From Syngnathus acus (Eukaryota > Chordata > Actinopteri > Syngnathiformes > Syngnathidae), in assembly GCF_901709675.1 (NCBI RefSeq), contig NC_051096.1, positions 8,211,001-8,275,000 on the forward strand: a DNA stretch of 64,000 nt. Reading direction: 5' to 3'. Position numbers and translations under genes: made by a program. Of the stretch, positions 46,901 through 58,379 are shown in pieces. The notes beneath the pieces were generated by a model. That model did not search any database. It was not told where the DNA came from and saw only the letters and a list, made by a program, of their open reading frames with translations. Within the stretch, counting starts at the first letter, position 1. Each line of letters starts with the position of its first letter.

Positions 46901-49900
46901 TTTAGAATCAATCATTCCATGGATTAATCCGATACAATTTTATTTGCATGAGTGTATGTTGAAATCTTTTTTCCCCTGATTACTGTTTATTAAGCGATTG
47001 TATTTTCTTTCGTGATTGAAAAGACGGCTAAATAACTGAAGCACTATCACAAGACGGATTGACGGTCACTGTTTTCCAAAATAAAAGCTAATATTTGCAA
47101 ATGCAAGTGTGATTGAACAGATTGCAAAAAAAATGTGTAAAACATTTGTCTATCTTTTAATGGAAAGGCATTTTTAATGAGCTGTGTCAGCAGCAGCAGC
47201 AGCAGCAGCCTCTGCTTTTGTGCTCTGCTTTGCTCTCCTCCTCTCACTTTGCTCTTCTCCTTCCTCCCTTGTGCAGATCCTCCCTGCTTGGCTCGTGGTC
47301 TGCGCGGAGCTGCAGAACCGTCCCCGTTCATTCATTCCGAACCAAATGCGTGTGTGACAGCCTCTCCACCTTCGCCATTTTAGCGCGCGTCAACTTCGAC
47401 TCGGTAAGTCTTTCTAATTTGATCATACTGAAGCTTTTTTCTCTGCTACCGTCTTTGTGCAAATGCGATGCGGTACGCGCTCGCTGGCTGGCTGGCTGGC
47501 TGGCTGGTGCTTTTTCAAGCCATTTGCATGGCGCCTCTTTGTCTCGGTGCAGGAGACGTAAAAATCGGAATTTCATTTGAAAGAGGGAGGAAAGTGTCAT
47601 GCATTGACGCGCAAATGTGAATATATGCACAAACACATCATTTGATTCCATTTAGTGATGGGATTTTGTGTGCAGCATCTTTTGCACAATTGAATGACAT
47701 GATGTGAGCTGTTTCGCTTTGTGTGCAAATTAATTGTGTTTTCAAAGATGAACCAAATCAAGAGAGAAAAAAAAAAATCCCCTGTAGACTGTGCTGCCCC
47801 AGAAGCTGCTCGAGCCAGTTGCCACGGTAACGGCTTCTGCAGCGCTAACTCGGCCTGGGGGATTTTTCATAAGTGAGGAGCTAGGGGCCAGAAAAAACAC
47901 AACCCCCCTTTCCTTTCCTTTCCTTTCCTTTCCTTTCCTTTCCTTTCCTTTCCTTTCCTTTCCTTTCCTTTCCTTTCCTTTCCTTTCCTTCCCTTTCCTT
48001 TCCTTCCCTTTCCTTTCCTTTCCTTTCCTTTCCTTCCCTTTCCTTTTCTTTCCTCGCCCCTCCTCTGGCGGAGGATGTGATGTGACCATCTCTGCCGTGC
48101 AGCAATTACTGCTCACCGCAAACAAACAACAGATAAATGCATTTAATCAAAATGCCCCGAAGTCAAACTGCTCAAGAGCTGTTGACTGCAGTCTTTTTTG
48201 TTTTTCCTCCTGCTAGCTCCAGTCAGTGCCTTTTGTTTAGTCTGCATTTGCCCGCCCACCTCTTACTCCTTCCTCTTGACCTTAAGCTGTGGAAACAAGC
48301 AGAATCACCCGTGGTCATCATCGGCTATTATCTACAAAGTCTCAATTATGTCCGCCCCCCCTCACATCTTCCTCTTCCTCCTCAGCCTCATTGTGTCTGA
48401 CAATGCCAAAGATGTGAACCAATGAGAGACAGACGTCTGGTTATACATTGACGGTCCCTCCCCCCCCCCCCCCCCCCCGCTCCCTTCCGCCCACATTCGC
48501 CACCATCCAGCCTATTATGACCACTTTCAATAGCATCTCCTCGATGAAAATATCAGCATAAAGGCACATATTGCGGCGCATTAGCTTTCATCTCCGATAT
48601 GAGCGCACGCAGAAGGAAATGATAGGAAATGTAGGTCTGCCCTTGACCAGCTTGTGGTCCATCAAGCACTCCCTCCCTCACTTGTTTCTCTTCCAACATG
48701 TGATGCAGGCAAGGGCAGACATAAGATATGTTTGATATTTAGGTCAAAGCCTGACTTACATAGTGCAACCCAGATAGAGGACAACAAACTCAATGGCTAA
48801 GAGCTCATTCAAAAGATCTCAAATGGAGCTCCTTCACTGCTGTTTTGTGGCAGCCACCTCAATCTTCAAAGTCAAAATAACATTTGGAAAATAGCAAGCG
48901 GGCGGGTGGTGGTGACAGATGAATGCGCTGGTGCTAATGGTCCACCTCTTCTCCTCAGCCTGCGTGGCTGCCTGCCTGGCTGGCTGGCTACCTGCAGGGC
49001 ATCAATGCATTGTAGGGGAAGAATGAGCGTCACAGACTTGTCTGTCAGCGACGCTGCATTCAACCGAATTGTCTCATCTCGGTTTTGGCCGAGGGAGATG
49101 AAATACGCAGCAAGCTGATGCGGAAATGAAGGCAGCCTGACCGTTGGTTTCATTTGCCCTTGAGGTCACCTTGCGCCTTTGGGGACTCACTGCACATGTT
49201 GCTGCACATGTTGCTCTTTATGCAGCTCTTAGAAGACGTGTCTTTTGTCTCCTCTCCGCACGCAGATCATGGACAAGGCGCTCCTCCCGTCCGTGACGCT
49301 CATCGTGGGCTGCGGGGTGTCTTCTCTCACCCTGCTCCTCCTGATCATCATCTACGTCTCGGTGTGGAAGTAAGTCACCCCCCCTCCCCTTGCAGTGGTA
49401 AAGGCTGTAGGCTGGCTTTTCCAAAAGCGCAGCCCATCTCATGCTCATGCTGTTTCTTCTCCGACCGGCTCCAGGTATATCCGCTCCGAGCGCTCCGTCA
49501 TCCTCATCAACTTCTGCCTGTCCATCATTTGCTCCAACGCCCTGATTTTGGTGGGACAAACTCAAGCTCGCAATAAGGTTGGTGCTTGGCCGCCTTCCCC
49601 TTTCAAGGCTTTCGAAATGCGGTGGCTTTTTTAACCCTGCTTTGGGCTTGCTTAGGTGGTCTGCACACTGGTAGCGGCTTTCCTGCACTTCTTTTTCCTC
49701 TCGTCGTTCTGCTGGGTGCTGACAGAAGCTTGGCAGTCGTACATGGCCGTCACGGGTCGTCTACGCAACCGCATCATCCGCAAGCGCTTCTTGTGCTTGG
49801 GTTGGGGTAAGGGCACCTACCTCACCTTGATTTGAATTGTTTGGCCTCCCGAATGCTTCTTCGGTTGATACTAACCCGGACCTTTTTGTTTAGGTCTACC

Positions 49901-52512
49901 TGCGTTGGTGGTGGCCGTTTCTGTGGGCTTCACAAAAGCCAAGGGATACGGCACCGTCAACTAGTAAGCCTCATGGTCTTTTCCTGAGTTTCAACTTTGC
50001 CTGACGTGACCATATTAAAGCTCTTTCCATCTTTTTCTTTAGCTGTTGGCTTTCTCTCGAGGGCGGGCTCCTCTATTCTTTTGTGGGTCCGGCCGCCGCT
50101 GTTGTTCTGGTACGTATCTGATCTGAGTTTGAAATCGTAATCCATTTTTTATTGGAACGCTGACCCTTTGGTTTCTCTCTGCCCAACCGACAGGTGAATA
50201 TGGTCATTGGTATTCTGGTCTTTAACAAGCTGGTATCCAAGGACGGCATTACCGACGTGAAGCTGAAGGAGAGAGCCGGGTAGGTTCTATTGATCTGCCG
50301 TTAAGCTTCGGTGCTTATCGCTCACATCAGCGCCATTACCAGCGTATTGATAAGGAGCCAAGGACATCAAGTCAAAGGACGCATGGCCTCTCTCTCCCTC
50401 GCAGGGCATCGTTGTGGAGCTCCTGCGTGGTTTTGCCTCTCTTGGCCCTCACTTGGATGTCGGCCGTCCTGGCAATCACCGACCGCCGTTCGGCCCTCTT
50501 CCAAATCCTCTTTGCTGTTTTCGACTCCCTGGAAGGTTTTATCATCGTCATGGTCCACTGTATCCTGCGGAGAGAGGTAAGGGAGGATTTCTTTCCGTTA
50601 GTTTAGCAGGTGATGAGCTGTGGTTTAAATGCAATTTCCGGGGATCTTTAGGTTCAGGAAGCTGTGAAGTGCAGAGTCGTGGACCGCAAGGACGACAGCA
50701 ACGGCGATTCGGGAAGCTCGCATCACAATGGCCACAACCAGCTTACGGTAGCTTTCTTGGCTTTCATCATCATGCCTTCTGATTTTTCGATCGTGCATTG
50801 ATGGAATACCTATTTCCTTTTCATCAGTCTGACGCCGAGAAGGATGGCGATTCGTGCATCCAAGGTAAGCATCCACATTGACATTTGCATTCGGTCATGG
50901 ATGCTTTCTCACCTGCCTTGCTTGATGACTCGTCATTTTTCTTCAAAGGAATGAGCGGCTCATCTGCAGAGAAGATGTCACCGCCTCAAATGCCCCTCCC
51001 CATGGGCCCCAATTTCCACACCCTGCCGTCCAACAAGAGCCACATGCAGGCGGTCCCCGAATATTCCAGCCACACGCTCACCCTGAAGAGAGAGAAGAGC
51101 CGCCTGGCGGGAGGAGTTGACGGAAAAGCCGTGTACGTGTGCGAGGGAGAGCTCTTCCAGCAGCTGGACGCCGACCTGGCTCGGGTTCAGGCGGAGGGCG
51201 GAGTCTCCGACGCCAGCGGTTACATGCTCATGCCCAACACCACCTCCACCCTGAGAAGCAAGCCCAAAGAGGACCCGAGCAAATACAACATCAACGTGGA
51301 ACAGCTGCCCCAGGCCCGACTCATGCACCTAAGCGGCCCCTTTGCCGAGCCCCAAGCCGCCTTCGGGATCAAGACCGTTCCCTGCGACCAGGTCAGCGTG
51401 TCCTACTCGGAGAGGGACTCGCCCATCCAGAACATCCACAACATGTCCAGCGAGTCTCACATCACTCACAGCAGCCTGGAGAACACCTTTGAGTCCATGA
51501 ACTCCATGATGTCCAAAAGCGAGACCATCTCTACTTTGTCTATGAGCTCCTTGGAGGTAAGAGCGGAATAAAAGGATTTTTTTTTATTTTCTGACTTCAA
51601 CCGAACTAAGCCGATTTGTTCCATTTTCTTTTATAGAGGCAAAAGTCGCGCTATGCCGAGCTTGACTTTGAGGTAGCTATCAATCCATCAGACTTTGTCA
51701 AAAGGTATCGTTATGTCAAAATCCATGATTGAAATGTTTCCTTATTTTTCCACAGAAAATAATGCACACAAAGAAGCGCCACCAGAACATGTTCCAGGAC
51801 CTGAACAGGAAGTTACATCACGCCGATAAAGACAGAGAGTCGCCCGCTTCTGACAGCAAGGTAACATCATTTTCATTGTTCATTGCTCATTGCTCATCAT
51901 CATACCAAAAGGAATTGACGCTTAATAAGCGAAAAAAAAAAAAAAGAAATATTCAATCCGAGGCAATTTGGCGGTGGAAAAAATGCCCCTGTAAAGAATA
52001 TTTGCGTCGAGCTATGGTTAACGTTTGAATTTACGGGTGCATTTTTCTTCCTACAGTCTGTGAGATGGAGCGTCTCATCAGCAGGAAGTGACAAAACGAA
52101 CCAAAGCGTGAGTGTTTTTAACATGACCTCACCATTTCAAATTGTAGTCAGACTACTACACCACTGCACTTGCCTCAAGGAGAAATAGTCGCCTCCGTAG
52201 ACCATCTGGGTTATTTGACATTCACATTTCATTTGCATGAGCCGTTTCTCGCAGATGCTGAGTGGCAATTTGGTGACTAAGCGTGGTCCCTTTGTCGCCC
52301 TGCAGGACAAACAGCAGGGTCCCTTGGAGAGGCCTTGGGAAGGAGTCCGGGGCTTACCGCAGCAGCAGCAGTCTCCCCCCGCGTGGGTCCGCAAAGACTT
52401 GGAGCCTCTGGCCGCCTCGCCGCTGGAGCTCCACTCGGTGGAGTGGGAGAAGAGCAGCACTCCCATCCCTCTGGTGGGCCAGGACATCATTGACCTGCAG
52501 ACGGAGGTCTGA
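40994..52512 (+). CDS. adgrb1: Adhesion GPCR B1 (brain-specific angiogenesis inhibitor 1)
   Basis: Complete coding region in 31 exons, about 1522 residues (human about 1584). Exons: 40994-41693, 42284-42433, 42509-42604, 42673-42837, 42920-43084, 43333-43497, 43582-43746, 43827-43928, 43998-44104, 44192-44386, 44504-44572, 45256-45364, 45645-45788, 45868-45937, 46050-46152, 46504-46547, 47277-47403, 49266-49369, 49475-49577, 49656-49806, 49894-49963, 50043-50109, 50194-50279, 50405-50576, 50652-50747, 50828-50864, 50949-51556, 51637-51672, 51756-51860, 52057-52107, 52306-52512. Order: signal peptide (about 1-24), BAI N-terminal domain, five thrombospondin repeats (about 234-283, 316-535), HRM (about 536-605), GAIN/GPS (to about 885), seven membrane segments (about 899-1140), long tail ending IIDLQTEV. 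Five repeats and that tail identify BAI1 rather than BAI2 or BAI3. The receptor takes part in synapse formation and apoptotic-cell uptake. An in-frame ATG at 40961 is possible, but the signal peptide starts at 40994. Confidence 0.95.
42284..43746 (+). other. adgrb1: adgrb1 exons for five thrombospondin type-1 repeats
   Basis: Repeat 1 is on 42284-42433 ([17 protein letters not shown]). A linker exon follows at 42509-42604. Repeats 2-5 are on 42673-42837, 42920-43084, 43333-43497 and 43582-43746, each exactly 165 bp and each in phase 1. All have the WxxW start and six cysteines. The uniform exon size indicates origin by exon duplication, as in other BAI genes. Confidence 0.93.
47277..47403 (+). 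other. adgrb1: adgrb1 GPS exon
   Basis: With the preceding exons it completes the GPS pattern TCLSWDES...GSWSARSC...[14 protein letters not shown]. The residue two before the predicted cut is Ser (SLS), where autoproteolytic adhesion GPCRs have His and human BAI1 has Arg. Confidence 0.85.
47909..48055. repeat. (CCTTT)n pentanucleotide array
   Basis: About 28 units inside the 1.9-kb adgrb1 intron 47404-49265, with several CCCTT variants. The minus strand is a pure purine tract (AAAGG with AAGGG variants). A 19-base C run lies further on at 48460-48478. Confidence 0.95.
52255..52305 (+). other. adgrb1: Optional 17-residue segment before the last adgrb1 exon
   Basis: Two phase-0 acceptors precede the final coding block: tctcgcag before 52255 and gccctgcag before 52306. 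The segment between them is open. Using 52306 gives DKQQ..RPWE, closer to human BAI1; using 52255 adds 17 residues ([12 protein letters not shown]). Confidence 0.55.
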
Positions 52513-54090
52513 GTCTGGGTCAGGTGCCCGCCTTATTTTACCTTTTGGCTTTGGGTTCCTGTATTGGAATCGTAAGTTGGCTCCGAGAATTGATGTCTTC
52601 AAATCCTCAGTCGGAGCAGGAAGATCATTTAAGAGGGGGGTTGCCTCTCTGAGTGGACTTGGCAAAGCGCTGGTGGAGAGTTGCGTTGCGTCGGCGGTCC
52701 ACCTAGGCCAGAGTTGGCTGCGGTTCCATTCGCCTCGGTCGGTCGGTCGGTCGGCCGTGGGAGGGCGTGCGACTCACTCACGCACCATGCCCGCTGTGCT
52801 TCTTTTCACCTTGGGCTGGACAAACAAACCAATGTCATAGGCTGTTTGGGAGGAATGACTACGACTCTTGGCTGCTCCCGTTCCAGCCAAATCTCCCTCC
52901 AACATAGCAAAGAGAGCGAAAGCAAGCGTTTTATAGATGGCTGGCGCGTGCGTGATAGGCACAGATTTTTTTGGTTCAATTTGATCTTCTCTGTTTACTT
53001 CTTAAAACACATCCACCATACTAATTGTCATTTTAGTATCATCATTAGCACTATTATTGATTATCATATTTGCTCTATTTCTGTTTTGAATGCCAATTGA
53101 TTTGGGTTGGTTTTTTTGGGGGGTGGTCTGTGACCTGGAAAAAAAAAAAGTGGAACACCTCCGTAATGTGTTGTTAGCCAGTATGCTCCGCATCGGGACA
53201 AACCTACTGAGGGGTGATGCCTTCCTGGTTCCTCTTACATTTTTCCTGGCTAGCAAAAGAGCAGCAAGCACAATACAGACTCTTAAGACGGACGGACGGA
53301 GCAGTAGAATGTGAGCGTTTGAAGAGGAAAAGGCCAATGGCTTTCATCATCGCCCACTTATCTCTCAGCCTTCCTTGCAGGACTCTTTGGACAAAGCTGA
53401 GGCGCTGTCGAGCCTTCAACACATTTGTGTTTTGAACCATCAGTGTGAAATGGTGCAATATGATGGGCGCTTGATGCTCAAGCAGGACTGATACTCTATT
53501 AGGATTTTTCTTACTGACGATGATGATGACTCCAATCTTTTCTACCATCTTCCTCATATTTACTGAGCATATAGACGCTTTATGAGAATATTGTATAACA
53601 AATCTGTGTTAGTAATTCAAGGAATTTATTGACTAGAGATTTGTTAGCCTAAGACTCCATTTTTGGAGGTGTCTGTGACAGGTAGATCACTGTACTTCTA
53701 GTATCAAAGCAAACAGTGTACGTATACAATGAATGAATGAATGAATGAATGAACGAACGAACGAACGGACGGACGAACGAACGAACGAATATCACCACAA
53801 ATGTGCTTCAGGATATTATTACTCTCCACTGTGTTGCGATGAGTAATGGAACCTCCTCATGTCTTCTGTCAAAGTGTTTTTGATAACCTTGTCACTCGTT
53901 GTCAGTAATTGTTACGATTTCCAATTTGACCACTTCCTATGTCGGTCCAAGTCGTACCTCAACAGACTGAACCATTGGTAATCTCTTGTCACTACTTTTA
54001 TTTTTTGATGTATTTTCCCCTAATTGTACAATTTTCACCGCACAAGATGAATGTGATTGATTTCAAATAAAATCAATATACTATATTACA
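52513..54090 (+). other. adgrb1: adgrb1 3' UTR (predicted)
   Basis: No coding exon recognised after the stop at 52510-52512. A good AATAAA at 54066-54071 in AT-rich sequence suggests a UTR of about 1.6 kb. A GAAT/GAAC/GGAC tetranucleotide array lies within it at 53731-53790. Confidence 0.5.
54066..54071 (+). terminator. adgrb1: Candidate adgrb1 poly(A) signal
   Basis: AATAAA in an AT-rich stretch followed by a GT-containing segment (gattggagtgtg). It is the most convincing signal between this gene and atp5if1. Confidence 0.5.
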
Positions 54091-55339
54091 TGATTGGAGT
54101 GTGCTTTATGAATGATGACCTCGTTTAAAAGGCAACTGCAATTTGCTAAATCTCAGATGATGAGTAGTATCATCATTTCGATATGTTGACGGAACAAAAG
54201 AGTGGCTATAAATTGAAGGCTCGGCCAAAAGAAGACATTTTGTCCAAGCGCCAAGAAGGAGCCTATCTATTTGTCATCTATTTTTAATCGCCATTTTTAA
54301 GCCTCCGGCAAAACCTCTGTCTCTAAATATAGTCGTGATTTGTTGGTACCAAAAAAAGCAAGCTCTTAAGTGGATCAAAGAGCAACTGTCCTCTGTCCTA
54401 TTTGAATGCTTTGCAAGGAGGCAAAGAATTACAAAGGACAGCATTTCAATGTTTCCACACAATGACGAAAGGTAAGCGGCCCGTCTTTTTTGGATCTCAT
54501 TGCAGCATGTGCATAAAGGACAAAGGGAGAAACTCATTTGTACTTCCTTGTAAGTCATCTTATTTTATGCACACGCTGCTCATTTTGCCCAAACTGACCT
54601 GATTGCACATACTTCAATATACTGTGTGCATATATGTTCACAGAGTATTTGCTGATGTTGTCACTCCGCCAGGGCTCATCACATCTCTGCAGAGCCATCT
54701 AAAAGCAAGTCTTGCCCCCCTCTCCGCTCCACACCCCCTGATGTGAAATGCAGAATCAATTAGCACCTTGCTGGCTCTTGGGTGGATATTAAATGAAAGG
54801 CTGTTGCTATAGAAACAACAGATGCGTATCATCACTGATGAACAAGCAATGAAGACTTGACAGAGAAGAAAAAAATCCATTTAGAAGATATTTATGTTTC
54901 TTTATACCCCAATGAGGATGAAAAGCTTGAAAGGAGCACGTGTACCTTGATGGAGCATTTAGGTTAGGGCATGTGATGTCATGTTGGACAGAAGCTGACA
55001 CAAGTGCTGGAAGCTTTCACGGCTGACTTATTTAGTGCAAACTACGTGACTTTAATTACAGCCCACCTTCCAGTTAAAAAATGCATGCCAGATGTTCCTT
55101 GTCTAAAATGACCTTGCGTGTTCACAAAACAAAGACTCGGCATGAACCCTGTTCGCGGCACTGATGGTCGCCATGGCAACATCCAGGCAACTCTGGAGGC
55201 TGTTTCACCAATAGACTTGAGAGCATTCGAGCTGAAGGCATGCACGGGAAATGGGGAGAGATGGAATACAAAGCAGGGGGTAGAAACATTTCATTTATTA
55301 TATTCATATTTATATTATTAGTTTAACTGTTTTGTATGT
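54091..55339. other. Intergenic sequence between adgrb1 and atp5if1
   Basis: No gene, RNA or mobile element recognised. Short open frames on both strands have no family resemblance. Confidence 0.5.
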
Positions 55340-55577
55340 GCCATTGACTGGCGGCCAATTCAGGGTGTACCCCGCTTACCGCCCTAGTGAGGATGAAGCG
55401 GCCCCAAAGATGAATGAATGAATGAATGGATGGATGGATGGATGGATGGATGGATGGATGGATGGATGGATGGATGGATGGATGGATGGATGGATGGATG
55501 GATGGATGGATGGATGGATGGATGAATGGATGGATGAATGGACGAATGAATGGACGAATGAATGAATGAATGAATGA
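55340..55577 (-). repeat. Fragment of teleost dispersed repeat with GAAT/GGAT array
   Basis: Positions about 55340-55410 contain attcagggtgtaccccgc and ctagtgaggatgaagcgg, blocks of the same dispersed repeat as at 25126, with the middle missing. A tetranucleotide array (55411-55577) follows: GAAT, a long GGAT block, then mixed GAAT and GACG units. Confidence 0.8.
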
Positions 55578-56854
55578 GAAATTGTGCTCATCCACATATT
55601 GTAGGTGTAAATGCAGGAAGTGTACTCTTCATTTTGCTTCCATGAAAAGCACAATCGTGGTGTAATCCTTGAAATTTGCAAAGATATGATCATGCCCCTC
55701 CCCCAGAGGTATGAATTATATGTGGATTTTTGAACAGTTATTCATTCGATGCCTAATGCTCCAGAAATAGTTGAACTAGAATAGTAGCTACATGGACATG
55801 ATATTGTATTTAACAGAATGTTAGAGCTGATGAAAAGGAAGTCATCCTGTGCGCATGACCTTACTCTGTCTTTGCACAGGTTAGTGCTGTTGCCAGGATA
55901 CTATTTCCTATGGCAACACTTGAGCAGCTGAGGTGAAAGGATTCCAGGTAACTGGTCGCTTTTTACCCTGTGGACCGGATGTCTGCAAATGACTGTCGAA
56001 TATTATGCACAAAACCCACAAAGTAGCGTGTGGGCTGGTGTTTTTCCTCACCCAAAAATTTTAAATAAATCTGAATCTGCTTGAATGTACATTTACATTG
56101 ATTAGGCATTCTTGAGTAATGCTCTCTATAGTAAAAAAAAAACAAAAAAAAACAGTCCTTACAGTATATTTAGTGGCTATTGATAGTTTCAAAAGCATCA
56201 GTAGCCATTTGTTCTTACACTTACATATATTACATACATTAAATCAAGAACAATAGCTGGAAAAAAAATGTTTGGAATAGATGTTTCAAGTAAAACATTT
56301 AATCTTGTTGAATGATTCAAAAGTCAAAAAACAAAGATGAACAAGGCATATATGAATGATACATGTATGTAGTTTATTCACTCCAGAACATAGTGATTGT
56401 CCATCTTTACTAGTATACTGCCACCATTTGTTGTAAGGCTGTTACTACCATGTTTGCACTTTTTTATGATTATTATTTGTTGCCATGATTTGTTTTGTTT
56501 AAAATGTTGTTTTTCCCATTTCTATTCCATTTATTTTTAGTTGTTTTGTTTATTTTGTTTTTAAGTTACTGTTTTTTTCTCTTGAAACGTGTTTGCCTAT
56601 GTGTGCTTGTGTTTTTTTTCTTTACTTTTGCTTTTAGTTTTGTTGTTGTTATAACTGGTTTAAATATTTGTTTTGTAATTGTTCATTTCTTCTTCACGTT
56701 GCAGTTCTCACCCTGGCCTGACAGCGGCAGCAACACGCCTACTTCCGCCCAGATGTGCTTGCAAATTTCCGCATATTCCCCACCCAAGCAGGGATAACGG
56801 GCATTTAGAAGCCCGATCGGTGCGTGGCAACCGCTTTCTACGGCATCAAGCAAT
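55578..56854. other. Flank upstream of atp5if1
   Basis: AT-rich and T-rich (56400-56700). The atp5if1 promoter and leader should lie in roughly 56690-56854, where GC content rises, but I see no clear TATA box. An ATG at about 56753 would be upstream and out of use if transcription starts later. Confidence 0.45.
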
Positions 56855-57492
56855 ATGTCACGGCTTCTGTTAAGGTTGAACGTGAGGGGCTGCATCTCTC
56901 CTCAGATTAGAATGGCATCAGATCAGGTAAAGCGTGCTGGACTGTTGACGTAATGACAGTTACGCTTGTTAGCATTAGCCTGCTAATGGTTTTCAACCAA
57001 CCTGGAAACTTTGACCCCAGGGCCAACTCGAGCAATACATATGTTGTTATTACAATGTAAAATTGGATTACACGCCCCAATGTAAAAGTATTTCAGACAC
57101 TTCGTGTTGCTGTGGATCTCCTGGCATCAAGCCAACAAATACTACACGATGTTTCAATATTGACAAATGTCACTGACCTAATGGGTGAAAGTAGAAACGT
57201 GTGAGAGCCAAGCAAAACTGGGCTATAGCTTGACTGCTTTCCTAAAAATGCATGACATCATGTAACGGCGTGGCAGTTTGATGATTCAAAACAGCCTCCA
57301 CCAAAAAAGTGGTTAGAGCTCTATTTATAAGCACACAAACGTTGATGTTGTACTGCAATCACTAATGAGAGGTAGATATAACAAAATATGAAGGCAATAG
57401 CATTGCTGAGTAGGCGATATAGCAAAAAAAAACACCAGCTATTTTGAAAGTTTGCCTTTTATTTGTTGCATGAACATTCTACAAATGGGATG

Positions 57493-57547
<55 letters not shown>

Positions 57548-57899
57548 AAGCAAATATTCGTATTCCAGATGGGTGAGTTAGGAAAGGGAGCAGGGAAAGG
57601 TGGAGGTGGAGGAGGCTCTGTGAGGGAAGCAGGAGGTGCCTTTGGAAAACGAGAAGCAGCAGAAGAGGAGCGGTACTTCAGGTGACACCCCGTCTCATCG
57701 ACTCCCTTTCTCGTGGTTTCTCGCTAGCGGTTGACCCCATGTCCCGTCCGACCGTAGACAAAAGGAGAAGGAGCAGATGGAAGCGCTGAGGAAGCACCAC
57801 ACAGAAGAGATTGATCACCACAAAAAGGAGATTGAGCGCCTACAAAAGGAGATTGACCGTCATAAGGGAAAAATTAGAAAGCTCAAACATGATGACTGA
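56855..57899 (+). CDS. atp5if1: Mitochondrial ATP synthase inhibitory factor 1
   Basis: Complete, 108 residues, three exons: 56855-56926, 57569-57681, 57758-57899, all GT-AG and in phase. Exon 1 gives a typical matrix-targeting sequence ([13 protein letters not shown], basic, no acid). Exon 2 has a glycine-rich stretch and then [20 protein letters not shown], the F1-binding inhibitory region. Exon 3 is the coiled coil ([20 protein letters not shown]) ending KLKHDD. The protein blocks ATP hydrolysis by F1Fo when matrix pH falls; the histidine cluster used for pH sensing is conserved. The human protein has 106 residues. Whether this is the a or b copy of teleosts is not decidable here. The last codons are repeated downstream (see tandem repeat). 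Confidence 0.95.
57494..57547. repeat. (TTG)n trinucleotide repeat
   Basis: About 17 TTG units with one GAT interruption near the start, in intron 1 of atp5if1, about 20 bp before the acceptor of exon 2. Confidence 0.93.
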
Positions 57900-58252
57900 G
57901 CCATCACAATAATGATCAAATAGTGATTGATCTACCCCATTATTTTCAATGCAAATCCGACCAATAAAGTGAAACTGCATGGGACGGTTTCTTATGTTTA
58001 TTAGAAAGCTCAAACATGATGACTGAGCCATCACAATAATGATCAAATAGTGATTGATCTACCCCATTATTTTCAATGCAAATCCGACCAATAAAGTGAA
58101 ACTGCATGGGACGGTTTCTTATGTTTATTAGAAAGCTCAAACATGATGACTGAGCCATCACAATAATGATCAAATAGTGATTGATCTACCCCATTATTTT
58201 CAATGCAAATCCGACCAATAAAGTGAAACAGCATGGGACGGTTTCTTATGTT
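57874..58252 (+). repeat. 127-bp tandem triplication of the atp5if1 3' end
   Basis: Copies at 57874-58000, 58001-58127 and about 58128-58252. Each begins ttagaaagctcaaacatg, so each holds the codons for the last residues (RKLKHDD), the stop codon, 3' UTR and AATAAA. I see a single substitution (t to a, in aaactgcatg) in copy 3. Only copy 1 is joined to the rest of the coding exon. Confidence 0.95.
57963..58222 (+). terminator. atp5if1: Three equivalent atp5if1 poly(A) signals
   Basis: AATAAA at 57963-57968, 58090-58095 and 58217-58222, one per tandem copy, in identical sequence surroundings. Any of them could end the transcript, giving 3' UTRs that differ by steps of 127 nt. Confidence 0.75.
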
Positions 58253-58379
58253 TCTTTGGAATCATAGTTGTAGCTTCTAAGTATTTTGCTCTTTAATTGT
58301 CATAGAACCACGCAGTGAAAGCACAATCATTGTCTAATAACGTTGTTTTGCAAACGCGGACGAGAACAGACGCGCCCCT

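Noticed and set aside
57840-58173. Two overlapping repeated frames on the minus strand near atp5if1
   Set aside because: They are identical because they lie in the 127-bp tandem copies; antisense shadows of the atp5if1 3' end.
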